From contig DCUJ01000004.1 in NCBI GenBank assembly GCA_002328495.1, positions 62,001 through 126,000 on the forward strand: DNA of 64,000 nucleotides, in the 5' to 3' direction. Below are positions 33,210 to 41,826 of the stretch, piece after piece; within the stretch, counting starts at the first letter, position 1; each line of letters begins with the position of its first letter. The notes beneath the pieces are model-generated. The model had not been told where the DNA came from. It made no database searches and saw nothing but the letters and a program-made list of their open reading frames with translations. Source of the DNA: Sulfurospirillum sp. UBA2217. Lineage in GTDB: Bacteria > Campylobacterota > Campylobacteria > Campylobacterales > Sulfurospirillaceae. Both the position numbers and the translations under genes were made by a program.

Positions 33210-34368
33210 CTATCCATTAGCCACATCAACATGGGACGAAAAAGAATTACAAGCAATTCAATCAGTTATTGATAGAGATATGTATACTATGGGTTCAGCA
33301 GTAGCACAATTTGAAAGAGATTTTTCTACATTTATTGGTCGTAAATACAGCGTTATGGTTAGCTCAGGCTCTACAGCCAATCTTATTGCCACAGCAGCAC
33401 TTTTTTATACTACAAATCCAAAGCTTAAACGTGGAGATGAAGTTATCGTTCCTGCAGTTTCGTGGTCAACGACCTATTATCCATTGCATCAATATGGATT
33501 AAAACTCAAATTTGTAGATATAGATTTAGAAACGTTGAATTATGATTTAATTGCTTTGAATGAGGCTATAACTAAGTATACCAAGATGATTATGGTGGTG
33601 AACCTTCTTGGAAATCCAAATGATTTTGATAGCATTAATGCAATGATAAAAGATAAAGATATCATTCTTCTTGAAGACAATTGTGAGTCTATGGGCGCAA
33701 CATACAAAGGTAAGCAAGCAGGAACTTTCGGGATAATGGGAACTTTTTCTACTTTCTTTTCTCATCACATGGCGACGATGGAAGGAGGCTTTATAACAAC
33801 AGATGATGAAGAAATTTACCATATTTTACTTTCGCTTAGGGCGCATGGATGGACAAGAAATCTCCCTAAAGAAAATTTAGTATGCAAAAAAAGTGATGAT
33901 TGGTTTGAAGAGTCGTTTCGCTTTGTTTTGCCTGGCTACAATGTAAGACCACTTGAAATGAGTGGAGCAATAGGGATTGAACAACTAAAAAAACTTCCAG
34001 ATTTTTTAAAGCAAAGAAGAAAAAATGCAGATTATTTTCTACAACTTTTTGATGAGCATTCAGATTTTAGTATTCAAAAAGAGATTGGTAGTAGCTCTTG
34101 GTTTGGGTTTTCTTTGATTATTAGACAAAATTCTAACATAAAAAGAAAAAGTGTTATAAAAAAATTAATGCAAAACAAGATAGACTGTCGGCCTATTGTG
34201 ACTGGAAACTTTACGAGAAATGATGTGATGCAATACTTTGATTATTCAATTCATAGAAGCCTAACAAATGCAGATTTTTTGCATGAACATGGGTTTTTTG
34301 TAGGTAATCATCAGATGAATTTAGAAGAGCAACTTAGTCACTTATTTGATGTTTTAAAAGGCTCATAA
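33202..34368 (+). CDS. GDP-4-keto-6-deoxy-D-mannose 3-dehydratase (ColD-like)
   Basis: 388 residues of the DegT/DnrJ/EryC1 PLP fold. The lysine that normally binds PLP is replaced by histidine in TFFSHHMATMEGGFITTD near residue 190. This Lys-to-His change marks the sugar 3-dehydratases ColD and RfbH. RfbH needs a [2Fe-2S] Cys cluster, not seen here, so ColD fits better. LLEDNCESMGATY near 155 carries the PLP-stacking Asp region. ManC, Gmd, this enzyme and the Fcl/ColC-like gene would yield GDP-L-colitose. The start ATG 33202 is preferred to an upstream codon inside the previous gene. Confidence 0.85.
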   Translation: MINYPLATSTWDEKELQAIQSVIDRDMYTMGSAVAQFERDFSTFIGRKYSVMVSSGSTANLIATAALFYTTNPKLKRGDEVIVPAVSWSTTYYPLHQYGLKLKFVDIDLETLNYDLIALNEAITKYTKMIMVVNLLGNPNDFDSINAMIKDKDIILLEDNCESMGATYKGKQAGTFGIMGTFSTFFSHHMATMEGGFITTDDEEIYHILLSLRAHGWTRNLPKENLVCKKSDDWFEESFRFVLPGYNVRPLEMSGAIGIEQLKKLPDFLKQRRKNADYFLQLFDEHSDFSIQKEIGSSSWFGFSLIIRQNSNIKRKSVIKKLMQNKIDCRPIVTGNFTRNDVMQYFDYSIHRSLTNADFLHEHGFFVGNHQMNLEEQLSHLFDVLKGS

Positions 34369-34640
34369 TGGCGATACAAAAACGCAAAGTGTGTGTTCTT
34401 GGATATTGGTTTTCCGATATGTGCATTGTTGGCTAATAGAGGTTATGAAATGCATGGTATCGCTGTTGATCCATGGTTTTTGTTTATGCTAGTTTGATCT
34501 TGAAACATCCCATGTTTTACCTGCACTCATCCGTAAAATATATGAAGCAAAATTGCGTGGCGATACAGAAGTCGAGATTTGAGGAAGTGGAATTCGATGG
34601 GCTTAAAAATGAAGCTGTTGCTACTTTTTCATCATATTTT
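34368..34640 (+). pseudogene. Gene graveyard: WecC-like N-terminus and Fcl-like internal fragment
   Basis: Directly after colD, TAATG opens MAIQKRKVCVLG, then the frame breaks. In the next frame GFPICALLANRGYEMHG follows (34411 on), together matching the N-terminus of a UDP-ManNAc dehydrogenase after loss of about eight bases. From 34502 another frame reads SHVLPALIRKIYEAKLRGD and TEVEI, then TGA where Trp is expected, then GSGIR: an internal piece of a GDP-fucose synthase. Both are dead remnants of different nucleotide-sugar genes fused by deletion. Confidence 0.75.
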
Positions 34641-34673
34641 TCTAGATTTTAAAACCTTTAAGGCACTTAACCG

Positions 34674-35417
34674 ATGATTTACGATTTTTGGAAACGATAT
34701 GAAGAATTTATTCACTTTGATACTGCTCTACAATTTGACTATCGTCTAGACAATATAGTCTTAAAAATGAATAGCTTTTTTCAACGCCTATTGATTAAAG
34801 ATATTGAGAAAGAAATTATACATTTCTATTTAGCGGGATCATGTGTAAAAGCAGATACATTTCGAGATTTGGATCTTTTCTTTATTAGTGCAGATGATCG
34901 AGAATTAATACACGATGCTTTAAATAAAGAGTATTTTGAATATGAAAATAATTCATATACCTATAAATATAAAAATGATATCTACCAACTTATTTATAGA
35001 GAACGTTTTAAAGATGCTACATTGGCTCAAGTTATTGATGGTTTTGATTTTGATTCAACTAAACTTGGATTTGAATGTACGTACAATACTCGATATAGGG
35101 TTTTAAAAGTCATAGAATGTGATATGCGTCCAGAATTTGTTCATTATATTAATACTAAAATTAATAATCTTTCTCGCATTAGTGCTAATCCTTTTGTATC
35201 ACTTCAACGTGCAATTTACTTTTTAAAAAGAGGAGATGATGTCCCTTATGGAGTTTTCTTAGAGATTTGTTCAGCTATAGCGGATATCCAGATTGCCAAA
35301 AATGAGCATGCTGATAAGCATTTCCATACACTTCAGGGGAATCCAAATAAGCTTGACAATATTAAAGAAGCTATTACGCATTATATTGATTCTAAAAAGG
35401 AAATAGATGAAGAGTGA
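34674..35417 (+). CDS. Nucleotidyltransferase-like protein, function unknown
   Basis: 247 residues. I do not recognise a named family, but HFYLAGSCVKADTFRDLDLFFIS (residues about 49-71) fits the minimal Pol-beta nucleotidyltransferase pattern: Gly-Ser followed by Asp-x-Asp on a beta strand. The rest is mostly helical, with no membrane segment. It precedes cysQ with an 11-base overlap, so it is co-transcribed with the sulfate-activation genes. It might modify a small molecule or protein; nothing in the sequence fixes the substrate. Confidence 0.55.
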   Translation: MIYDFWKRYEEFIHFDTALQFDYRLDNIVLKMNSFFQRLLIKDIEKEIIHFYLAGSCVKADTFRDLDLFFISADDRELIHDALNKEYFEYENNSYTYKYKNDIYQLIYRERFKDATLAQVIDGFDFDSTKLGFECTYNTRYRVLKVIECDMRPEFVHYINTKINNLSRISANPFVSLQRAIYFLKRGDDVPYGVFLEICSAIADIQIAKNEHADKHFHTLQGNPNKLDNIKEAITHYIDSKKEIDEE

Positions 35418-36219
35418 AATAATTTTAAAGCTCATTGATGTGAAGATAATTAAATCTATAGCACTTAAAGCAGGTAAAGCCATTTTAAAAGAATATACGT
35501 GTGACATGGATATAAAATATAAAGATGATTTATCTCCTTTGACTAAGGCAGATAGTATTAGCAATGATATAATATGTACAGAATTAATAAAATACTATCC
35601 TCACATCCCAATACTTTCAGAAGAAAATAAACAAGCCCCTTATGAGATAAGAAAAGATTGGGAATACTACTGGTGTATAGATCCAATGGATGGCACAAAA
35701 GAATTTATCAAAAAAAATGGAGAGTTTACTGTAAACATAGCATTAGTTCACAGAGGCATGCCTGTAATTGGGGTTGTTTATGCCCCTGTATTAGAGAGTA
35801 TGTACTATGCAAAGAAAGGAGAAGGTGCTTTTTTGAATGGTGAAAAACTTCCTTTGCGTGCAAACGATAACTACTTAAAGTCTATATCTGTTGTTGCTTC
35901 AAAATCTCATATGTCGGATGAAACAAAATATTTTCTTGATAACTTGACACTTAAAACTGAACACTTAACACTATCTTCAAAAGGCTCTAGCCTAAAACTG
36001 TGTATGGTTGCCACAGGAGAGGCAGATATCTATCCTCGTATCGCTCCTACTATGGAGTGGGATACCGCTGCTGCTCATGCCATTGTGTTGGAAAGTGGAA
36101 AAAATGTTTATGTGTATGATGAAAAGATAGGATCAGAATCGTATCTTGCAAATAAAGATTTAGTACCATTGAAGTACAATAAAGAAAATCTTTTAAATCC
36201 CTCTTTTGTGGTGGCGTAA
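35407..36219 (+). CDS. cysQ: 3'(2'),5'-bisphosphate nucleotidase
   Basis: 270 residues of the inositol monophosphatase superfamily. Metal-binding motifs are LSEENKQAPYE (Glu near 78-79), CIDPMDGTKEFIKKNGEFTVNIALV near 96 and EWDTAAAHAIVLESG near 218. It removes PAP, the by-product of PAPS use, so a PAPS-consuming reaction is implied. A heptad array (35942-35983) adds LKTEHLTLSS before KGSSLKLCMVATGEAD. Adjacent to the sulfate-activation genes with no gap. Confidence 0.9.
   Translation: MKSEIILKLIDVKIIKSIALKAGKAILKEYTCDMDIKYKDDLSPLTKADSISNDIICTELIKYYPHIPILSEENKQAPYEIRKDWEYYWCIDPMDGTKEFIKKNGEFTVNIALVHRGMPVIGVVYAPVLESMYYAKKGEGAFLNGEKLPLRANDNYLKSISVVASKSHMSDETKYFLDNLTLKTEHLTLSSKGSSLKLCMVATGEADIYPRIAPTMEWDTAAAHAIVLESGKNVYVYDEKIGSESYLANKDLVPLKYNKENLLNPSFVVA
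35942..35976 (+). repeat. Heptad array G (in cysQ)
   Basis: Units ACTTGAC, ACTTAAA, ACTGAAC, ACTTAAC, ACTATCT. The ACTGAAC unit lies exactly in codon phase (35956), where ACTTAAC would give a TAA stop. Translated LKTEHLTLSS. The first unit may be native sequence (NLDNLT region). Confidence 0.8.
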
Positions 36220-37752
36220 ATGAATAAAAACATTCAGTGGCATGGGCATACTATAACAAAAGAACAACGCGAAAAAAATTATAAACAAAAACCTTGTATC
36301 CTCTGGTTTACAGGGTTTAGTGGAAGTGGTAAATCTACTATCGCCAATGCTTTAGAAGAAAAACTTTTTGCAAATGGCAATAAAACATATCTTCTTGATG
36401 GGGACAATATCCGCCATGGGCTCAATCGAGATTTGGGCTTTGATGAACACTCAAGAGTGGAAAATATCCGTCGCATAGGAGAAGTTGCTAAACTGTTTGT
36501 CGATAGTGGGCATATCGTGCTTTCAGCATTTATCTCTCCTTTTATCAGCGATAGGTATATGGCACGAAGTTTAGTAGAATATGGCGAATTCATAGAAGTT
36601 TTTGTAGATACCCCACTAGAGGTTTGTGAACAAAGAGACCCTAAAGGACTCTATAAAAAAGCAAGAGCAGGGGGTATTAAAGATTTTACAGGCATTGATT
36701 CTCCTTATGAAAAACCACTCAATCCAGAGATACATGTAAAAACTGATAAGATGAGTATCGATGAGATATGTAATACAATTCTTTTATACCTTTTAGAAAA
36801 TGGTTATATAAAAAATTATAATTTGCCTACTACTGACTGCCTACTACCGACTAAGCGTATTACACATCTTAAACAACTCGAAGCAGAATCAATCCATATC
36901 ATGAGAGAAGTGATAGCAGAGTTTGAGTACCCAGCAATGCTTTACAGTGTGGGGAAAGATAGCTCAGTTATGTTACACCTTTTGCAAAAAGCGTTTTATC
37001 CAGCCCCTCCGCCAATTCCACTCGTACATGTAGATACAAAGTGGAAGTTTAAAGAGATGATAGAGTTTAGAGATAAAAGAGCTAAAGAGGTAGGAATGGA
37101 GCTCATCGTTTACTCCAATCCAAAAGGTGATGAGCTTGGAATTTCTCCTTTTGTACATGGAAGTGCTATGCATACCGACATTATGAAAACTGAAGCGCTA
37201 AAGCAGATGCTAGATAAGTATAAGTTTGATGCTGTATTTGGTGGAGCAAGAAGAGATGAAGAAAAAAGTAGAGCAAAAGAGCGTATCTACTCGTTTCGTG
37301 ATGAAAACCACCGTTGGGATCCAAAAAATCAAAGACCAGAACTATGGAATATCTACAATGGGCGCCATAAAAAAGGTGAGAGTATAAGAGTATTTCCTCT
37401 CTCTAACTGGACAGAACTTGACATTTGGCAGTATATTTATCTTGAAAATATCGCTATTCCTGCGTTATATTTTGCAAAAGAGAGAGATGTTGTAGAGTAT
37501 ATGGGTACAAAAATCATGGTCGATGATAAGCGGATGCCAAAAGAACTTGCTCAAAAAGCAAAAAAAGAGATGGTAAGATTTCGCACACTCGGGTGCTATC
37601 CTCTTACTGGAGCTGTAAACTCTGAGGCTAGTACACTACCGCAGATAATCCAAGAGATGCTTATATGTACTACTAGTGAAAGACAAGGTAGGCTTATCGA
37701 TAGTGATGGTGATGCAAGCATGGAAAAAAAGAAGCAAGAAGGGTATTTCTAA
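36220..37752 (+). CDS. CysC-CysD fusion: APS kinase plus sulfate adenylyltransferase subunit 2
   Basis: 510 residues. Residues about 1-200 are APS kinase: Walker A GFSGSGKST, DGDNIRHGLNRDLGF, and KARAGGIKDFTGIDSPYE. From about residue 212 the protein is CysD: THLKQLEAESIHIMREV, PP-loop YSVGKDSSVMLHL and GGARRDEEKSRAKERI. The hinge NLPTTDCLLPTKR is encoded by a heptad array (36822-36856). The usual fusion is CysN-CysC, so kinase-CysD is uncommon. It makes PAPS from sulfate together with CysN downstream (1-base overlap). Confidence 0.92.
   Translation: MNKNIQWHGHTITKEQREKNYKQKPCILWFTGFSGSGKSTIANALEEKLFANGNKTYLLDGDNIRHGLNRDLGFDEHSRVENIRRIGEVAKLFVDSGHIVLSAFISPFISDRYMARSLVEYGEFIEVFVDTPLEVCEQRDPKGLYKKARAGGIKDFTGIDSPYEKPLNPEIHVKTDKMSIDEICNTILLYLLENGYIKNYNLPTTDCLLPTKRITHLKQLEAESIHIMREVIAEFEYPAMLYSVGKDSSVMLHLLQKAFYPAPPPIPLVHVDTKWKFKEMIEFRDKRAKEVGMELIVYSNPKGDELGISPFVHGSAMHTDIMKTEALKQMLDKYKFDAVFGGARRDEEKSRAKERIYSFRDENHRWDPKNQRPELWNIYNGRHKKGESIRVFPLSNWTELDIWQYIYLENIAIPALYFAKERDVVEYMGTKIMVDDKRMPKELAQKAKKEMVRFRTLGCYPLTGAVNSEASTLPQIIQEMLICTTSERQGRLIDSDGDASMEKKKQEGYF
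36822..36856 (+). repeat. Heptad array H, hinge of the CysC-CysD fusion
   Basis: Units TTTGCCT, ACTACTG, ACTGCCT, ACTACCG, ACTAAGC. Begins at codon position 3 and encodes LPTTDCLLPTK exactly between the two enzyme domains. Unit sequences differ from those in cysQ and cysN, but the 7-base period, length and phase are the same. Confidence 0.85.
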
Positions 37753-39224
37753 TGGCACATCAATCAGAGTTGATAGCAAAAAATATAGAAGCGTACCTAA
37801 AAGAGCATGAAATTAAAGAGATATGTAGGTTTATCACGTGTGGTAGTGTTGATGATGGGAAAAGCACTCTTATCGGCAGATTGCTTTATGATAGCAAGAT
37901 GATCTTTGAAGATCAACTCATGGCCATAGAAAAAGATAGTAAAAAACACGGAACTACAGGGGCGAAGATAGATCTTGCACTTTTAGTTGATGGTTTGGCA
38001 AGCGAGAGAGAGCAAGGTATAACGATAGATGTTGCCTATAGATTTTTTTCAACACAGAGGAGAAAGTTTATCATAGCAGATACTCCAGGCCATGAACAAT
38101 ACACTAGAAATATGGCGACAGGAGCGAGTAACGCAGACATCGCCATCATCCTTATCGATGCAAGGCAAGGTGTACTTACCCAAACAAAACGCCACTCATA
38201 TATCGTTAGTCTTCTTGGGATAAAAAATATCATCGTAGCAATAAATAAAATGGACTTGGTTGATTTTAGTGAAGAAAGATTTGAAGAGATAAAAGCCCAA
38301 TATGAAAATGAAATCCTCTCTAATCTGAACACTGAACACTTATCACTTAACACTACATACATTCCTATAAGCGCACTTGATGGAGACAATATAGTCTCAA
38401 ATTCTGAAAAGTCTCCTTGGTACAAAGATATGCCTTTGATGGAATTGTTAGATACTATTCCACTATCGACTATCGACTATCGACTATCGACTGCAAGCTT
38501 TCGCTTGCCCGTTCAGTATGTCAACCGTCCACATCTCAATTTTAGAGGCTTTTGTGGAACCATCGCTAGTGGAAGTATAAAAGTAGGAGATGCTATCACA
38601 GTATTGCCATCTAAAAAAAGTTCAAAAGTGAAAGAGATTGTATTGCCAACGGCAACAAATCTCAATACTGAACACTTAACACTTAACACTATAAGCGAAG
38701 CTTATGCTCCTATGGCAACAACACTGACGCTTGAAGATGAGATAGATATCTCAAGAGGTGATATGATTGTTAAGACGGATGAGCTACCAAATGTGTCAAA
38801 TGCTTTTAAAGTCATGCTCGTGTGGATGCATGAAAAACCTATGCAAACGGCTACAAGTTATGTGATCAAAAGAGCAACATCAGTTATAAATGGAGTATTT
38901 GAAACGATACAATATAAAAAAGATGTCAATACTTTTGAAGAACTTGAAGCTAAACAGTTAGAACTTAATGATATAGCAGAGTGTAGGCTAAAGTTAGATC
39001 GTTTTATCGCTATAGATACTTATAAAATGAACAGATATACAGGAAGCTTTGTAGTCATAGATAGATATACAAATGAAACAGTGGGAGCAGGGATGATCAT
39101 CGATTCGATAGAAGCCACTGATAACTTAAAAACTAAGATACACGCTCACTCTCAAGCGGAGAAAGAACTCAATGAGTATATTAGAAGAAATTATCCACAA
39201 TGGCAATGTAAGGTTGTATTGTGA
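37752..39224 (+). CDS. cysN: Sulfate adenylyltransferase subunit 1 (GTPase)
   Basis: 490 residues, translation-factor GTPase fold: G1 GSVDDGKSTLIGRLL near 32, G3 DTPGHEQYTRN near 108, G4 NKMDL near 164, then beta-barrel domains with RLPVQYVNRPHLNFRGFCG and TLTLEDEIDISRGDMIV. GTP hydrolysis drives APS formation with CysD. Three heptad arrays (38324, 38462, 38660) insert LNTEHLSLNTT, LSTIDYRLSTA and LNTEHLTLNTI at loops between conserved blocks. The middle one joins the GTPase domain to the barrel. Frame is kept in all three. Confidence 0.93.
   Translation: MAHQSELIAKNIEAYLKEHEIKEICRFITCGSVDDGKSTLIGRLLYDSKMIFEDQLMAIEKDSKKHGTTGAKIDLALLVDGLASEREQGITIDVAYRFFSTQRRKFIIADTPGHEQYTRNMATGASNADIAIILIDARQGVLTQTKRHSYIVSLLGIKNIIVAINKMDLVDFSEERFEEIKAQYENEILSNLNTEHLSLNTTYIPISALDGDNIVSNSEKSPWYKDMPLMELLDTIPLSTIDYRLSTASFRLPVQYVNRPHLNFRGFCGTIASGSIKVGDAITVLPSKKSSKVKEIVLPTATNLNTEHLTLNTISEAYAPMATTLTLEDEIDISRGDMIVKTDELPNVSNAFKVMLVWMHEKPMQTATSYVIKRATSVINGVFETIQYKKDVNTFEELEAKQLELNDIAECRLKLDRFIAIDTYKMNRYTGSFVVIDRYTNETVGAGMIIDSIEATDNLKTKIHAHSQAEKELNEYIRRNYPQWQCKVVL
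38324..38358 (+). repeat. Heptad array I (in cysN)
   Basis: Units TCTGAAC, ACTGAAC, ACTTATC, ACTTAAC, ACTACAT. The in-phase unit at 38331 is ACTGAAC, avoiding TAA. Translated LNTEHLSLNTT. Confidence 0.85.
38462..38496 (+). repeat. Heptad array J (in cysN)
   Basis: Four perfect ACTATCG units and a final ACTGCAA. Begins at codon position 3, translated LSTIDYRLSTA. It is the most regular array in the window, so probably recent or recently homogenised. Confidence 0.9.
38660..38694 (+). repeat. Heptad array K (in cysN)
   Basis: Units TCTCAAT, ACTGAAC, ACTTAAC, ACTTAAC, ACTATAA. The in-phase unit at 38667 is ACTGAAC while both neighbours are ACTTAAC, again avoiding a stop. Translated LNTEHLTLNTI, near-identical to array I. 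Confidence 0.87.
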
Positions 39225-40933
39225 AATATTTTGTAGCATGTTCTATTATAATCCTTTTGGGATTGCTCATAAAAAATAAACTTAGACCAGCTTTACTCTT
39301 TTTTGGGCTTATTCTTGGATACTATTTTTTAGATTTGATTTCTATAGATGCTTTATTAAAAAACTTTGTCAATCAATCTTTGGTTACTTTAGTTTTATTG
39401 CTTATGGTTTCTATCGTTATAGAAAAAACCCTATTTGTTTCTATGCTTTCAGAAAAACTTTTTGAGAAGTCTCTTTCTAAGTCTGTATTAAAGATGAGTT
39501 TTTTTACCTCTTTGCTTTCTGCTTTTTTAAATAATACAGCTGTCGTTGCATCTTTAATGAGTATTGTAAAACAGAATAAACATCATGCTCCATCAAAGCT
39601 TTTACTTCCTCTTTCATATGCAGCTATATTTGGGGGAACAATCACTCTTGTAGGGACGTCAACAAACCTCATAGTCAATGGCTTTGTCATAGAACGGGGA
39701 CTACCATCTTTAGAGATGTTTGATTTTATCTATGTTGGGGTACCATTGGCGCTCATAGGCTCTTTTGTTTTAGTTTTTATCACACGTTTTTTACCAGAAC
39801 AAAAAAACGAGACTACTTTCGAAAGTTATTTCATCGAAGCAAAGCTCATAAAAGGCTCTCCACTTATTGGAAGAAGTATTAAAGCAAATGGCTTACGAAA
39901 TTTAGAGTATCTTTTTTTAAGTGAGATTTTAAGACAAGAGCATATTATCTCTCCTGTGCACCCAGATGAGATACTCCAAGAAGAGGATATTCTTATCTTT
40001 AGTGGAGATATAAAAGAAATATCACTATTAGAAAAGTTCAAAGGGTTAGAGCTTCTACATGTAAAGCATGAACTGGCATCAAATTTAGTAGAAGCTATTA
40101 TCTCTCATGAGTCTACTTTGGTTGGTAAAAGTATAAAAGATGTGAATTTTAGAACAAAGTTTGATGCTTCAGTTATTGCTATTAAAAGAGGGGAGGAAAA
40201 GCTCTCGGGAAAAATAGCTGAAGCAACCCTTTGTACAGGAGATAGCTTAGTGTTAGCTGTAGGAAATGACTTTTATCAAAGAGATAATTTGAAAAAAAAC
40301 TTTTATTTTTTGAATAATCTAAAAGTCAACGAAAAGCTTTCGAAAATACAAAGTATCTTGGTTTTAATTGGGTTTGTTGGAGTCATTTTGCTGAGTGTTT
40401 TTAAAATCTTCTCTTTGTTAAAAGGACTTTTTATCTTACTTGTAGGGTTTGTTGTTTATAAAATGCTTAGTTTTGATGAGATAAAAAGAAGGTTTCCGTA
40501 TGATTTAGTGCTTATTATAGGTTCTGCTCTTGGTATCTCAGGTGTTATCATCGATACAGGTTTAGCACAACTTATAGCAAATTTTCTTGTACAAATATTC
40601 GGAGGATTTGGGGTATATGGAACGTTCTTTGCAATCTATATATTTACAGCTTTACTAACAGAAATCATCACCAACAATGCTGCTGCTGCTCTTGCTTTCC
40701 CTATAGCTTACTCTACAGCCCTTTCGCTTGATGTAAGCTATCTACCATTTGTTATGGCTGTCGCTTATGGCGCAAGTGCTAGTTTTTTAACACCTTATGG
40801 TTATCAAACGAATCTTATGGTGGCAAGTGTAGGAGGCTATAATTTTAAAACATTTTTAAAAAGTGGGGCTGTGATTTCGATTGTGCATGGTTTGGTAGTT
40901 ATTCTACTGATACCAATATTTTTTAAGTTTTGA
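39221..40933 (+). CDS. SLC13/ArsB-NhaD-type anion permease with TrkA-C domains
   Basis: 570 residues. Two membrane halves of about five helices each flank a soluble middle (about 200-350) with two TrkA-C/RCK-C modules. Signature loops are SAFLNNTAVVASLM near 105, LVGTSTNLIVNGFVIERG near 145, and ITNNAAAALAFPIAY plus TPYGYQTNLMV in the second half, all typical of the sulfate/dicarboxylate SLC13 and SAC1 group. GTG start 39221 overlaps cysN by 4 bases. Placement after cysQ-CD-N makes sulfate the likely substrate. Confidence 0.85.
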   Translation: MKYFVACSIIILLGLLIKNKLRPALLFFGLILGYYFLDLISIDALLKNFVNQSLVTLVLLLMVSIVIEKTLFVSMLSEKLFEKSLSKSVLKMSFFTSLLSAFLNNTAVVASLMSIVKQNKHHAPSKLLLPLSYAAIFGGTITLVGTSTNLIVNGFVIERGLPSLEMFDFIYVGVPLALIGSFVLVFITRFLPEQKNETTFESYFIEAKLIKGSPLIGRSIKANGLRNLEYLFLSEILRQEHIISPVHPDEILQEEDILIFSGDIKEISLLEKFKGLELLHVKHELASNLVEAIISHESTLVGKSIKDVNFRTKFDASVIAIKRGEEKLSGKIAEATLCTGDSLVLAVGNDFYQRDNLKKNFYFLNNLKVNEKLSKIQSILVLIGFVGVILLSVFKIFSLLKGLFILLVGFVVYKMLSFDEIKRRFPYDLVLIIGSALGISGVIIDTGLAQLIANFLVQIFGGFGVYGTFFAIYIFTALLTEIITNNAAAALAFPIAYSTALSLDVSYLPFVMAVAYGASASFLTPYGYQTNLMVASVGGYNFKTFLKSGAVISIVHGLVVILLIPIFFKF

Positions 40934-41788
40934 GGATAAAAATGGAAAATATTTTAGAATTAATCGGTCGAGAAAAACAACTTTTCCAAGAAGATGTTTC
41001 AACTCATGAAGAACAATTATCATACATCGTCTCTAGCTCCTCTTTTTTAGTGCTTGGCGGTGCAGGTAGCATTGGTCAGGCCGTTACTAAAGAGATTTTT
41101 AAACGAAATCCAAAGAAGTTACACGTGGTGGATATCAGCGAAAATAATATGGTTGAATTGGTACGTGATATACGAAGTTCTATGGGCTATATTGAGGGGG
41201 ATTTTCAAACTTTTGCACTGGATATTGGAAGCATAGAGTACGACGCCTTTATCGAAGCGGATGGTAAGTATGATTATGTATTAAACCTTTCTGCCTTAAA
41301 GCATGTGAGAAGTGAAAAAGACCCTTTTACGCTTATGCGTATGATTGATGTGAACATTTTTAATACCGACAAAACTTTGCAACAAGCCATTGATAAGGGT
41401 TCTAAAAAATACTTTTGTGTCTCAACCGATAAAACAGCCAATCCTGTTAATATGATGGGAGCAAGCAAACGCATCATGGAGATGTTTTTGATGCGCAAAA
41501 ATCTTCATATAGACATTTCAACAGCACGATTTGCCAATGTTGCTTTCAGTGATGGCTCATTGCTTCATGGCTTTAATCAGCGTCTTGCCAAATCTCAACC
41601 CATCGTTGCCCCCAATGATATTAAACGCTATTTTGTGACACCTCAAGAATCAGGTGAACTGTGTTTGATGAGCTGTGTTTTTGGTGAAAATCGTGATATT
41701 TTCTTTCCAAAACTCAGCGAAGAGTTGCACTTAATAACCTTTGCAGAAATAGCCGTTAAATATCTTAAAGAGCGTGGCTTTGAAGCCT

Positions 41789-41798
41789 TTACATGTAA
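41789..41798. repeat. TTACATGTAA palindrome 13
   Basis: Perfect copy in the broken resident legB, read Phe-Thr-Cys-Lys; the intact copy reads Tyr-Leu-Cys-Glu here. Confidence 0.9.
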
Positions 41799-41826
41799 AG
41801 ATGAAGATGAAGCAAGAAATTTTTTC

